From assembly GCA_964347035.1 (NCBI GenBank), contig CAYFXE010000008.1, positions 1-64,000 on the forward strand: a stretch of DNA of 64,000 nt, read 5' to 3'. Source of the DNA: CAYFXE01 sp964347035 (lineage in GTDB: Bacteria > Acidobacteriota > Aminicenantia > Aminicenantales > Aminicenantaceae). Of this stretch, positions 44,505 to 53,258 are shown in pieces. Under the pieces are notes generated by a model. That model searched no databases. It had not been told where the DNA came from and was given only the letters and a program-made list of their open reading frames with translations. The translations under genes were made by a program, and so were the position numbers. Positions within the stretch are counted from its first letter, which is position 1. Every line of letters starts with the position of its first letter.

Positions 44505-46145
44505 CTATCTAATATAACCAAGAGCTCTAAGCATCTCTTTGGTCTTATCGTCTATCTTGATCTCCAGCTTCTCCTCCAAAGCTTTTCTGGCAAAGGAATC
44601 GAGGCTCTTCTTAATACTAAGAACATCTGGAGACAAAGCTTTTTTCTCATAAATGTTTTCTTTCTCATCCGGGTCATCACTCAGGTTAAAGAGCTCGTAT
44701 GTCTTATCCTCAGGGGTGATAATGAGATGCCACGGATGATGGAGAAGAGCAAACCTGTCCTGTATTGCTTCCGGCTTGTACGTCTCCTGAAAAATAGATA
44801 TCTTCTTATCTCCTCTTTCGAGTCCGAGGAGGCTCCGCCCCTGAAAATGAGAAAGTCTTCGCAGCCCCACACTCTCCATGATCGTCGGGGCGATATCGAG
44901 GAGTGTGACTGGAATTTTCTCTCTTCGCCCTTTATCTCTCTCGTATGGATTGTGAATGATGAGTGGAACTCTCATGTAGGCATCATACAGAAAGTGGATA
45001 TGCCCGAGGTGAGGATTCCCCTGTCGATTAAGATATTCTCCAAGTCCCTCCCCGTGGTCGCCGACCATCAGGATATGCGTCTTTTCGAAAAGCTTTAATT
45101 CTTCCAATTTCGTCCAGAGTTTTCCTATCTGCTCATCCATGTATTCTACTTCTCTTTTATAAAGCGCTCGGGCAACATCCACAGGAAGAATGAGCTTCCC
45201 TCGAAAGAAAAGTTTCGCTGGACGAGGTGAGGAGTCATTGAGGACTGAGCAAACACTCACTCTCTTGGAAAGCAGGACATCTCTTTTTCTGGAGTCCGAC
45301 CATCCCTGAGAGAAGTGGATATTGAACTCTTCTTTTCCTGAAGTCACTATGTTGAGCTTATCGAATCTGGCTTGAACATCTTCAGGATTTTCCTGATGAA
45401 TATTGTTAATTTCAAACCTTAGAGTGTTTTTTCCCCTTTTTAATTCGAGATTAACTTCATAGGTCATATACTTGCCCAAGCAGTACTCACCAAGGAATTG
45501 GTCATTCAAGTAAACTCTAAGGTCATCGGGCATATCTGGCGGTGCGTAAGGTTCATGAGGATCGGAATAATGGATCCAAAGGAAGAACTTATGATCCTTA
45601 TTTTGATCTAACCAAGGAAGCGCCCACTCGTTGACCTCTTCGGCTGTTAAATACCAACGTCCCCTAGGAAAAGCATCCTCGTATGCGTAAAATCCCTCAT
45701 CGAGGCCAAATCGAGATTTCAATACCCCGAGAGAGACAACCGCTCCTGTTCTGTACCCCTGTTTCTTGAAGATGTTGACAAAAGAGGGCTTTTTCCGCCT
45801 TTTCCCCAGGAGTTGACCGTTGTTGTAATTCTTAAGAACATAAGGAGGTTCGGAGAAGAAGATCGAAGCATGAGAGGGAAGGGTGATGGGGATGAGACTA
45901 TAACAATTCTCGTAGAGAATCCCTCTCCGTGCTAAATCATCGATATTGGGTGTGGAGGCATTGTCTGGCCGATAAGAGCTGACAAAGTCAGCCCTTTGGG
46001 TATCCAAAGTGATCAGTATGACATTGTCATCCTTGCCTTTTTTCTGACAACCGTGAAGGACAAAAAAGACAATGATTACGGATAAAATCAGGAAGGGAAA
46101 AGCGCGTTTTTTTCTACTAACAGATTGAAAATAAATATATTCCAA
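44505..46145 (-). CDS. Sulfatase-fold lipoprotein with Thr nucleophile and inserted beta-module
   Basis: A 546-residue alkaline-phosphatase-superfamily protein. The N-terminus is a lipoprotein signal with lipobox VLHGC (Cys33). Metal ligands are visible in ITLDTQRADFVS and VGDHGEGLGEY. At the catalytic position, where true sulfatases have Cys-x-Pro-Ser-Arg, it has Thr88-Leu-Pro-Ser-His, so no formylglycine can form; Thr is the nucleophile in phosphoglycerol transferases such as LtaS. About 110 residues (roughly 208-320) are inserted with the look of a galactose-binding sandwich (YLNDQFLGEY ... KRGKNTLRFEI). I infer a surface hydrolase or phospho-group transferase for glycans. The start codon is TTG with AGGAAGG upstream. 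Confidence 0.75.
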   Translation of the reverse strand: MEYIYFQSVSRKKRAFPFLILSVIIVFFVLHGCQKKGKDDNVILITLDTQRADFVSSYRPDNASTPNIDDLARRGILYENCYSLIPITLPSHASIFFSEPPYVLKNYNNGQLLGKRRKKPSFVNIFKKQGYRTGAVVSLGVLKSRFGLDEGFYAYEDAFPRGRWYLTAEEVNEWALPWLDQNKDHKFFLWIHYSDPHEPYAPPDMPDDLRVYLNDQFLGEYCLGKYMTYEVNLELKRGKNTLRFEINNIHQENPEDVQARFDKLNIVTSGKEEFNIHFSQGWSDSRKRDVLLSKRVSVCSVLNDSSPRPAKLFFRGKLILPVDVARALYKREVEYMDEQIGKLWTKLEELKLFEKTHILMVGDHGEGLGEYLNRQGNPHLGHIHFLYDAYMRVPLIIHNPYERDKGRREKIPVTLLDIAPTIMESVGLRRLSHFQGRSLLGLERGDKKISIFQETYKPEAIQDRFALLHHPWHLIITPEDKTYELFNLSDDPDEKENIYEKKALSPDVLSIKKSLDSFARKALEEKLEIKIDDKTKEMLRALGYIR

Positions 46146-46238
46146 ATCCAGATCCTTCCTGTTTTCTAGGTCAAAAATTCTGATGAATTCTAACCGGGTT
46201 ATCTATTATGAAAAAATAAAAAAAAATTGTCAAAATGA

Positions 46239-46265
46239 TTGCATCTTTACAGTGAATTGTATAAA
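46239..46265 (+). promoter_or_regulatory. Candidate promoter of the nuo operon
   Basis: TTGCAT (46239-46244), a short 15-base spacer and TATAAA (46260-46265). The spacing is below optimum; the site fits the ATG at 46290 and overlaps an in-frame TTG at 46239. Confidence 0.4.
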
Positions 46266-46289
46266 ATCTATGCCTTTGATTTAGGGAAG

Positions 46290-46637
46290 ATGATCGAGTT
46301 TTTACTGGTCTTTTTGATATTCGGAATACTCGGGGTCGTGCTGGTCATCATGAACAAGCTTCTCGGCCCGAAAAAGAGTGACCCAATAAAAGATAGTCCG
46401 TTTGAATGCGGCAGTCCTTATCTTCAGGACGGAATCAATCCTGTTCCGATTAAGTTCTATCTCGTCGCATTCCTGTTTCTCCTGTTCGACATCGAAGTTG
46501 TGTTTTTCTTCCCCTGGGCTCTCGTTTTCAGGGAGATCGGAACCACAGCTTTTATCGTCATGTTCGCTTACATTTTGGTTATCGCTGTTGGTTTCGTCTA
46601 CGCTTGGAAAAAGGGCGCTTTCCAGTGGGAGAAGTAG
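46290..46637 (+). CDS. nuoA: NADH-quinone oxidoreductase subunit A
   Basis: A 115-residue membrane subunit with three helices. It contains the conserved SPFECGSPYLQDG loop with the key Cys, and KFYLVAFLFLLFDIEVVFFFPWA with the FDIE motif. NuoA sits at the junction between the membrane arm and the peripheral arm of complex I. ATG 46290 is chosen because AGGGAAG directly precedes it and a candidate promoter lies upstream. It opens an operon with nuoB-I. Confidence 0.93.
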   Translation: MIEFLLVFLIFGILGVVLVIMNKLLGPKKSDPIKDSPFECGSPYLQDGINPVPIKFYLVAFLFLLFDIEVVFFFPWALVFREIGTTAFIVMFAYILVIAVGFVYAWKKGAFQWEK

Positions 46638-46657
46638 TTCAAACATAAAAAGTGAAA

Positions 46658-47134
46658 ATGGAAGGCGGATTCATCACAACCAAGTTCAACCACATGCTGG
46701 GGTGGGCCCGTAAGTTTTCTCTCTTTCATTATCCTTACGTAACCGCTTGCTGCGGGATGGAGTACATGTCAGCGGCCTGTGCTCATTTTGACCTGGACAG
46801 GTTCGGGGCAGGGTGGACGCGCTTTTCTCCCCGTCAATCCGATATGCTTCTGGTCGTGGGAACTATCACCCATAAATCGGCACCTGTCTTGAAGACCGTC
46901 TATGATCAGATGACAGAGCCAAAATGGGTCATAGCCTTCGGCACCTGTGCTGCCAGCGGAGGCATCTACGACAACTATGCTGTTGTCCAAGGAATCGACC
47001 GGATCATTCCAGTCGATGTCTACATCCCCGGCTGCCCCCCTCGACCAGAGTCAGTGTTGGATGCTTTGATCAAACTGCAAGAAAAAATCCAGAATCAAGA
47101 CCAGGAATGGAGATGGAAAAGAAGAAAGTCGTAA
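46658..47134 (+). CDS. nuoB: NADH-quinone oxidoreductase subunit B
   Basis: A 158-residue subunit carrying the N2 4Fe-4S cluster, the electron donor to quinone. Ligands are visible: the adjacent Cys pair in TACCGMEYMSA, the Cys in FGTCAASGGIYDNY and the Cys in IPGCPPRPE. It is normal in length. Two possible starts lie close together, GTG 46652 and ATG 46658; the ATG is preferred. The end overlaps the start of nuoC. Confidence 0.94.
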   Translation: MEGGFITTKFNHMLGWARKFSLFHYPYVTACCGMEYMSAACAHFDLDRFGAGWTRFSPRQSDMLLVVGTITHKSAPVLKTVYDQMTEPKWVIAFGTCAASGGIYDNYAVVQGIDRIIPVDVYIPGCPPRPESVLDALIKLQEKIQNQDQEWRWKRRKS

Positions 47135-47592
47135 AAGCCCTCAGGGACAAATTCCCCAAAAAAATCAAAGAGATCTCTGCTCCGTTAGGGGATGACACCA
47201 TCCTCATCGAAAGGGATGCACTCCTGGAAATCGTCAAATTCTTGAAACAGGATCCTTACACATTCTCCATGCTCCTTGACCTGACCTGCGTGGATTATAA
47301 GGATCGGGACGAACGTTTTCAGATGGTCTATCATCTGTTCTCTCTTTCGAATAATCAGCGCTTGAGAATCAAAACCTCCCTTCCTGAAGAAGATCCATCC
47401 ATCGATTCCTTAACATCATTCTGGAAAAACGCCAACTGGCTAGAAAGAGAAGTCTACGATATGTTCGGTGTGCAGTTCACAGGCCATCCTGATTTGAGAA
47501 GGATTTTTATGTGGGACGAATTCGAAGGATATCCTTTGCGCAAGGATTACCATCTACGGAAGCAGCAACCGCGTATCCCGTTGAGAAAATAA
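47107..47592 (+). CDS. nuoC: NADH-quinone oxidoreductase subunit C
   Basis: A 161-residue NuoC with the 30-kDa-subunit signature: LLDLTCVDYKDRDERFQMVY, then NWLEREVYDMFGVQFTGHPD and RRIFMWDEFEGYPLRKDY. It helps form the peripheral arm near the quinone site. The frame is open far upstream, but homology begins around ATG 47107/47113 (MEMEKKK), which overlaps nuoB by 28 bases. It is not fused with NuoD, whose gene follows after one base. Confidence 0.93.
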   Translation: MEMEKKKVVKALRDKFPKKIKEISAPLGDDTILIERDALLEIVKFLKQDPYTFSMLLDLTCVDYKDRDERFQMVYHLFSLSNNQRLRIKTSLPEEDPSIDSLTSFWKNANWLEREVYDMFGVQFTGHPDLRRIFMWDEFEGYPLRKDYHLRKQQPRIPLRK

Positions 47593-47593
47593 T

Positions 47594-48925
47594 ATGACAA
47601 CCCGAATCCAGAGAGAAGCCCGGAAAGACAGCATGCTCCTCAACATGGGACCCTCCCACCCGGCTATGCACGGAACAATTCGGGTTATGCTCGAACTCGA
47701 CGGAGAAAAGATCCTCAACTCCGAAGTAGAGGTAGGCTATCTTCACCGAGGATTCGAGAAAACCTGTGAACACAGAACCTATTTCAACCTCCTCCCTTAT
47801 ACAGACAGGATGAACTACGTGTCTCCTTTAATCAACAACGTGGGTTATGTTATGACCTTGGAGAAAATGCTGGGACTGGAGGTCCCAGAGCGGGCTCAAT
47901 ACATTCGAGTCCTGATGAGCGAGCTCTCCCGGATTTCTGACCATCTCACGTGTCTGGCCGCTATGGCTATGGAGTGTGGAGCCTTCACGGTCTTCCTGTA
48001 CAAAATGAAAGCAAGGGAATTTATCTGGGATGTCATCGAGCGCACGACTGGTGCCCGGATGACGACTTCTTACATCCGAATCGGAGGTGTGAGAGCAGAG
48101 CTTCATCCGGATTGGAAAGAAGATGTCCAGAAAGCCACGATCGAGACCCGCAAAGTCCTCAAGGATGTCCATGGCCTTCTGGATAAAAATAAGATTTTTC
48201 TCAACCGCACCAGGGATATCGCAGTCGTCTCCCAGGAGATGGCCATCAACTACGGATGGACAGGTCCTTGTCTGCGTTCGACAGGTGTCTACTATGATGT
48301 CCGCAAGGCCCATCCTTATCTAGTCTACGACAAGCTCAATTTCGAAGTTCCATTAGGGGAGAGAGGAGATAACTTCGATAGATACATGGTTCGGATGAAG
48401 GAAATGGAGCAGAGTCTGAGGATCATCGAACAGGTGATCGAAAAAATCCCAAAACCCTCTTCTCCGGCTCGACTCAAGGCTGGAGGAATCGAGCCGACAG
48501 AAGCCATTAAGGCTTCACGGACTAAAAAAACCACAGAGAAGATCGAATTGTCGCCCAACTTAGAAGGATCAGAGAAGGTTCGTTATAAAGACATCATGAC
48601 TTCAGACAAAAGATATGTCATTCCTCCGAAGGAAAAGACCTATACCACCATCGAAGGCCTGATCAACCACTTCAAATTCTTCATGAAGGAACACGGGATA
48701 AGGCCGCCGAAGGGCGAGGTTTATTTTTCCGTCGAGGGAGGAAACGGTGAGTTAGGTTTCTACATTGTATCTGACGGGACAGACAAACCGTACCGCCTTC
48801 ATGTAAGAGCGCCCTGTTTCCATATTGTCTCCGCAATGGAAGAGATGATCCAAGGTCATTATGTAGCGGATGTCATCCCAACCTTTGGCTCCTTTAACAT
48901 GATCGGTGGAGAATTGGATCGATGA
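47594..48925 (+). CDS. nuoD: NADH-quinone oxidoreductase subunit D
   Basis: A 443-residue 49-kDa subunit. LLNMGPSHPAMHGTIR marks the quinone-site loop, and EVEVGYLHRGFEK and DRMNYVSP are conserved. The C-terminus (VIPTFGSFNMIGGELDR) is intact. It forms the quinone pocket with NuoB. About 60 residues between the middle and the C-terminus (around SRTKKTTEKIELSPNLEGSE) form a charged insertion not present in standard NuoD. Its stop overlaps the start of nuoE by four bases. Confidence 0.93.
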   Translation: MTTRIQREARKDSMLLNMGPSHPAMHGTIRVMLELDGEKILNSEVEVGYLHRGFEKTCEHRTYFNLLPYTDRMNYVSPLINNVGYVMTLEKMLGLEVPERAQYIRVLMSELSRISDHLTCLAAMAMECGAFTVFLYKMKAREFIWDVIERTTGARMTTSYIRIGGVRAELHPDWKEDVQKATIETRKVLKDVHGLLDKNKIFLNRTRDIAVVSQEMAINYGWTGPCLRSTGVYYDVRKAHPYLVYDKLNFEVPLGERGDNFDRYMVRMKEMEQSLRIIEQVIEKIPKPSSPARLKAGGIEPTEAIKASRTKKTTEKIELSPNLEGSEKVRYKDIMTSDKRYVIPPKEKTYTTIEGLINHFKFFMKEHGIRPPKGEVYFSVEGGNGELGFYIVSDGTDKPYRLHVRAPCFHIVSAMEEMIQGHYVADVIPTFGSFNMIGGELDR

Positions 48926-49369
48926 GCCCGAAATTCTCAGACCAGAGCAAGAAAAAAATCGAAGAGATCCTCTCTCATTATCCTAAAAAAGAGGCAGCAC
49001 TCCTTCCTGTTCTTCATCTAACTCAGAGAGAATTCGGCTGTATCTCTCCCACAGAAGAAAAACTCGTGGCGGCTATCCTGGAGATTAATCCCATAAGAGT
49101 CAGAGAAGCCGTCACTTTTTACAGCATGCTCAATCGTCAGCCTGTGGGCAAATACCTGTACGCTTCTCGGAGCAGAAAGGTTGATAGATCATTTGACAAA
49201 GAAGCTGGGGATAGAGCTGGGTGAGACGACCCCGGATAAAAAATTCACCCTGATGACGGTGGAATGCCTTGGTGCCTGCGAGGAGGCCCCATCGATGATG
49301 ATTAATTTTGATTATCACGGCAATCTAGACGAGAAAAAAATCGACAAAATCCTGGGAAGATTGAAATAG
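48922..49369 (+). pseudogene. nuoE: NADH-quinone oxidoreductase subunit E, broken by a small deletion
   Basis: The first part (48922 to about 49156) reads as normal NuoE: SHYPKKEAALLPVLHLTQRE, then AVTFYSMLNRQPVGKY. The family continues with HIQVCxxxxC; here the sequence jumps after TAC (49155) to a different frame that reads CTLLGAERLIDHLTKKLGIE ... ECLGACEEAPSM and stops at 49369. About 26 bases, including the first Cys codon of the 2Fe-2S site, appear to be missing. As printed, the frame ends at 49224 in a false tail. Whether the organism carries this lesion or it is an assembly error cannot be told. Neighbours nuoD and nuoF are intact. Confidence 0.85.
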
Positions 49370-49373
49370 GCAA

Positions 49374-50621
49374 GTGGAAAAAGAAATCTTAACCCGACAG
49401 TTTGGCCTTAAAAACAACCATAAGATCGACGTCTATTTGGAGCATAAAGGATATCAGGCGGTTCGCAAAGCTGTGAGCGAGATGAAGCCTGAGGATATCC
49501 TGGAAGAGGTCAAAAAAGCCAATCTCAGGGGTCGAGGCGGAGCAGGCTTTCCAGCAGGTGTCAAGTGGGATTTCGTTCCCAAAAACGTGGACAAACCCAA
49601 ATACCTGTGTGTTAACGCCGACGAGGGCGAACCTGGGACGTTCAAAGACCGCTATATCATGAACCATAATCCACATCTCATGTTGGAGGGAATCATCATC
49701 ACCGCTTACTGCGTGGGGATTCAGAGCGCTTTTATCTACATTCGTGGTGAATACGAAGCTGTAGCAACCCGGCTTGAGAAAGCTATAACCGAAGCCTACA
49801 AGAAAGGGTTCTTGGGTAAGAACATCCTGGAGAGTGGCTTTGACCTGGATGTCTTCGTTCACCGCGGTGCCGGAGCCTATATCTGCGGAGAAGAAACAGC
49901 ACTTCTGGAGTCTTTGGAAGGGAAACGGGGACATCCCCGGCTTAAACCGCCCTTCCCGGCCTCTGTGGGACTCTTCCAATGCCCGACAGTTATCAACAAC
50001 GTGGAAACGATCTCCAACATTCCCCTGATTATCCTCAAAGGAGCCGAATGGTTCCAGAAGAAGGGGCTTCCCAAGGACGGGGGAACTCGGATTTTCGGTG
50101 TCAGTGGGATGGTGAAAAAACCGGGAATATACGAACTGCCGATGGGTACCAAACTCAAAGAGATCGTCTTTAAACACGCAGGAGGAATGAAGGATGGTAA
50201 AACACTCAAAGCGGTTATTCCTGGAGGAATGTCCGCGCCCATCCTGACAGCTGATGAGATCGATATCCCGATGGATTTTGATTCCTTGATGGCGGCTGAG
50301 TCCATGCTCGGTTCAGCAGCGATTATCGTCATCGACCAAGAAACATCCATGCTGGATGTCCTCAGGGTTGTTTCCAAGTTTTACGCCCACGAATCCTGCG
50401 GACAGTGCACGCCTTGCCGGATCGGCAATTCATGGATCTTGAAGATCGTTAACCGGATGACCGCAGGTCAAGGAAAGAAGGAAGACATCGATACGATCAT
50501 TCGTCTGGCCGAGAACATGTTGGGTAAAACCCTCTGCCCGCTCGGTGATGCAGCGGCCATGCCGATTCTTTCAATCGCTCGGAAGTTCCGAGAAGAGCTA
50601 GAATCTTACACAAAAAACTGA
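49374..50621 (+). CDS. nuoF: NADH-quinone oxidoreductase subunit F
   Basis: A 415-residue subunit with the NADH- and FMN-binding region: LRGRGGAGFPAGVKWDFVP, VNADEGEPGTFKDR and GAGAYICGEETALLESLEG. The N3 4Fe-4S motif is SCGQCTPCRIG plus a later Cys in KTLCPLGDAAAMP. It oxidises NADH at the tip of the peripheral arm. The start is GTG at 49374, a few bases after the nuoE stop. The presence of nuoF and nuoE in this operon indicates that NADH, not only ferredoxin, can feed the complex. Confidence 0.94.
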   Translation: MEKEILTRQFGLKNNHKIDVYLEHKGYQAVRKAVSEMKPEDILEEVKKANLRGRGGAGFPAGVKWDFVPKNVDKPKYLCVNADEGEPGTFKDRYIMNHNPHLMLEGIIITAYCVGIQSAFIYIRGEYEAVATRLEKAITEAYKKGFLGKNILESGFDLDVFVHRGAGAYICGEETALLESLEGKRGHPRLKPPFPASVGLFQCPTVINNVETISNIPLIILKGAEWFQKKGLPKDGGTRIFGVSGMVKKPGIYELPMGTKLKEIVFKHAGGMKDGKTLKAVIPGGMSAPILTADEIDIPMDFDSLMAAESMLGSAAIIVIDQETSMLDVLRVVSKFYAHESCGQCTPCRIGNSWILKIVNRMTAGQGKKEDIDTIIRLAENMLGKTLCPLGDAAAMPILSIARKFREELESYTKN

Positions 50622-50627
50622 AACACG

Positions 50628-52184
50628 ATGGTCGAGATATTCATAGATAAAAAACCGGTTAAGGCCGAAGAGGGAACAACTATCCTCAAAGCAGCCAAAA
50701 AAGCCGGAATCGATATTCCTCATCTCTGCTATCATTCGTCTCTGCCTACAGAAGGAAGCTGCCGGATGTGTCTGGTGGAAATCGAGGGTTTACCTAAGCT
50801 TGAGTTGGCCTGTTCCACTCAGGTGAGGGTGAACATGAACGTCTTCACTCAATCCGAAAAGGTCATCGAAACCCGGAAGAGCGTTTTGGAGTTCCTGCTG
50901 GCAGAGCACCCGATAGACTGTCCTATTTGTGACAAAGCCGGCGAATGCAAGCTCCAAGACTATTACGAAGAATACGGATTGTTCGAGAATCAGTTTGAAG
51001 AGACCAAACAGAAAAGAGAGAAAAAAGTCTCGATCGGAAAAAAGCTGCTTCTCGACCAAGAAAGATGCATCCTGTGCACACGTTGTGTCCGTTTCTTGAG
51101 AGAAGTGACAAAAACTCAAGAATTAGGTATTTTTGAGAGAGGCAACCGTTCGGAGGTGAATTTCTACGAGGGAACGCTGGTGGAAAATAATTATTCAGGC
51201 AATCTCGCCGAAATTTGCCCTGTGGGAGCCATAACCGACACAGACTTCAGGTTTCAAACCCGGAGTTGGTTCTTGAATCAAGGAGAATCCATCTGTCCTC
51301 TCTGCAGCCGGGGATGCAACATCACGATCGAGCATCATTCCGGCTTTTCTCACTTTCCTGTTCCCAAAAGGGTGTATAGGATCAAAGCCAGAGAAAACCC
51401 TGACATTAACGACCGCTGGATCTGTGATACCGGCCGGTACGGCTACTCTTACATCAACGAAGACCGTTTGGATAAAATTATTTCAAATAATCAAGGACAA
51501 AGCAAGGATCTGAATTGGGGCAGCATCTCCTTCCTTCTGGCGAAAAGGCTTATGAAACTTTATCATATGCACAGGACTTCATGGATTACCCTGCTCATTA
51601 ACACCTGGCTGACGAATGAGGAGCTTTTCTTGGTGAAGAAGATCTTTGTCGAGGAGTTGGATGTCCAAAAAATCTTCGTCCTCGATCCTCCAGAGGAGAA
51701 GGGGGATGCATTTTTGCTGACTCCGGAACGAAGCCCCAACAGGCGAGGTGTCCAGGAAATGGGCTTTTCCATACAGTCAATAGATGCGGAATCCTTGGCA
51801 GAGGACACCGAACTTTTGTTAGCCTTCAGCCCAGCTGTCCCCTCACAGTGGCCCAAAGCCGAAATAAAGCCTTCTCTCGACCAGATAGAGACAAAAGTTT
51901 TATTCACTTCTCATCAGAATGAACTAAGCCAGGCTTTCGACCTGGTTCTGCCTTCAGCCTTGGTTGCCGAAAAAGGGGGCTCACTGACAAACATCGAGGG
52001 AAAAACACAAAGCTTTTCCCAGGCTTTAGAGCTCCCTGGAGATAGCCGGCCAGAATGGCAGATTCTCGTCAACCTGGCCAAGGAGCTAAACCTAAAATTC
52101 AATAACGATAAACCATTCACTTCTCCAGAGAAAATAAAAGAGAGGATGGAACAAGAAATTTCATTTTTCAGGAAGAAAAAGTGA
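50628..52184 (+). CDS. nuoG: NADH-quinone oxidoreductase subunit G (short)
   Basis: A 518-residue NuoG, well below the 700-900 residues common in bacteria. The N-terminal part is complete: a 2Fe-2S site (CYHSSLPTEGSCRMC), the His/Cys-ligated cluster (HPIDCPICDKAGEC), a 4Fe-4S ferredoxin pair (CILCTRCV, EICPVGAIT) and the extra N7-type site (CPLCSRGCN ... WICDTG). The molybdopterin-like C-terminal domain is reduced to about 230 residues. The stop overlaps the nuoH start by four bases (GTGA). Confidence 0.9.
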   Translation: MVEIFIDKKPVKAEEGTTILKAAKKAGIDIPHLCYHSSLPTEGSCRMCLVEIEGLPKLELACSTQVRVNMNVFTQSEKVIETRKSVLEFLLAEHPIDCPICDKAGECKLQDYYEEYGLFENQFEETKQKREKKVSIGKKLLLDQERCILCTRCVRFLREVTKTQELGIFERGNRSEVNFYEGTLVENNYSGNLAEICPVGAITDTDFRFQTRSWFLNQGESICPLCSRGCNITIEHHSGFSHFPVPKRVYRIKARENPDINDRWICDTGRYGYSYINEDRLDKIISNNQGQSKDLNWGSISFLLAKRLMKLYHMHRTSWITLLINTWLTNEELFLVKKIFVEELDVQKIFVLDPPEEKGDAFLLTPERSPNRRGVQEMGFSIQSIDAESLAEDTELLLAFSPAVPSQWPKAEIKPSLDQIETKVLFTSHQNELSQAFDLVLPSALVAEKGGSLTNIEGKTQSFSQALELPGDSRPEWQILVNLAKELNLKFNNDKPFTSPEKIKERMEQEISFFRKKK

Positions 52185-53257
52185 TCGAGATTCTCATCGT
52201 CTTCCTCAAGATTGTTTTTGCCTTGGTCTGGTTTTTGACGATAACCCTTTACTTGACCTGGGTCGAAAGAAAAGAAAGCGCGGTCATCCAGGATAGGATC
52301 GGGGCTAACCGGGCCTCTATCCTAGGACTGCGCGTCATCGGACTCTTCCAGCCCTTTGCCGATGCTATAAAGATGATATTCAAGGAGGATTTTACACCTT
52401 CTTTCTCCAAAAAATTTCTCCACAACTTGGCTCCTTTCGTCTCCTTCTTTTTTGTCGCAATCACCATTGCCGCGATTCCCTTCGGCGATTTCATCCGGAT
52501 AGGCGGACGGACAATCAACCTTCAGATCCTGGACATAAACGTGGGAATCCTTTTCGTGTTAGCCATGCTCTCGCTGGGAATTTACGGGATCATCCTCAGC
52601 GGCTGGTCATCGAATAACCGCTTCGCCCTGATCGGTGGTTTAAGGGGGGCGGCTCAGCTCATCTCGTATGAAGTGGCCCTCGGGTTGTCGCTCGTCGGCT
52701 TGATCATGGTCTATCCATCGCTGAAGCTTTCTCAGATTGTCCACTTCCAGGGCCAACACCTGTTCGGATTCTTGCCGAAATGGGGAATCTTTCTCCAGCC
52801 GCTGGGCTTCGTGATCTTTCTTTTTGCCGCCTTGGCGGAAACAAAAAGGGTGCCTTTTGATCTTCCGGAGGGGGAATCGGAGATCATCGGCTTTTTCGCC
52901 GAATACAGCGGTCTCAAGTGGGGCCTGTTCATGATGACAGATTTCATGGAAATCCTCATTGTTTCCTGCTTACTCGTCACCCTCTTCTTCGGAGGCTGGC
53001 AGGTTCCCTGGTTGGCAACGGATGGATTCCACTTTCCTGGGGGAGGAACCTGGTTACTTCCCCATTGGGCTGTCGTTCTTTTTCAAATCGCCGCGTTCAA
53101 CATCAAGGTCTTCTTTTTCTGCTGGCTCCAAGTTCTTATCCGCTGGACCTACCCAAGGTTCCGGTACGATCAACTGATGGACATGGGCTGGAAACTGCTC
53201 ATTCCTCTCAGCCTACTGAACATCCTGGGCACAGGATTTATTATCATGAGTCTCTAA
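52181..53257 (+). CDS. nuoH: NADH-quinone oxidoreductase subunit H
   Basis: A 358-residue membrane subunit with eight helices. TWVERKESAVIQDRIGANR near the N-terminus, GLFQPFADAIKMIFKEDF and AETKRVPFDLPEGESEIIGF are the conserved loops that meet the quinone channel; FAEYSGLKWGLF follows. It couples quinone reduction to ion transport. It starts with GTG in a four-base overlap with nuoG, and nuoI follows after one base. Confidence 0.95.
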   Translation: MIEILIVFLKIVFALVWFLTITLYLTWVERKESAVIQDRIGANRASILGLRVIGLFQPFADAIKMIFKEDFTPSFSKKFLHNLAPFVSFFFVAITIAAIPFGDFIRIGGRTINLQILDINVGILFVLAMLSLGIYGIILSGWSSNNRFALIGGLRGAAQLISYEVALGLSLVGLIMVYPSLKLSQIVHFQGQHLFGFLPKWGIFLQPLGFVIFLFAALAETKRVPFDLPEGESEIIGFFAEYSGLKWGLFMMTDFMEILIVSCLLVTLFFGGWQVPWLATDGFHFPGGGTWLLPHWAVVLFQIAAFNIKVFFFCWLQVLIRWTYPRFRYDQLMDMGWKLLIPLSLLNILGTGFIIMSL

Positions 53258-53258
53258 G

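Noticed and set aside
46924..47106. In-frame 5' extension of nuoC
   Set aside because: The extra 61 residues are a shifted reading of nuoB, rich in Cys, Arg and His, and have no NuoC homology.
49181..49369. Separate 62-residue gene after nuoE
   Set aside because: Its sequence is the C-terminal third of NuoE (ECLGACEEAP); it belongs to the broken nuoE gene.
49389..50177. Long antisense reading frame (262 codons) inside nuoF
   Set aside because: It is the shadow of a strongly conserved gene; the translation has no family features and nuoF motifs explain the region fully.
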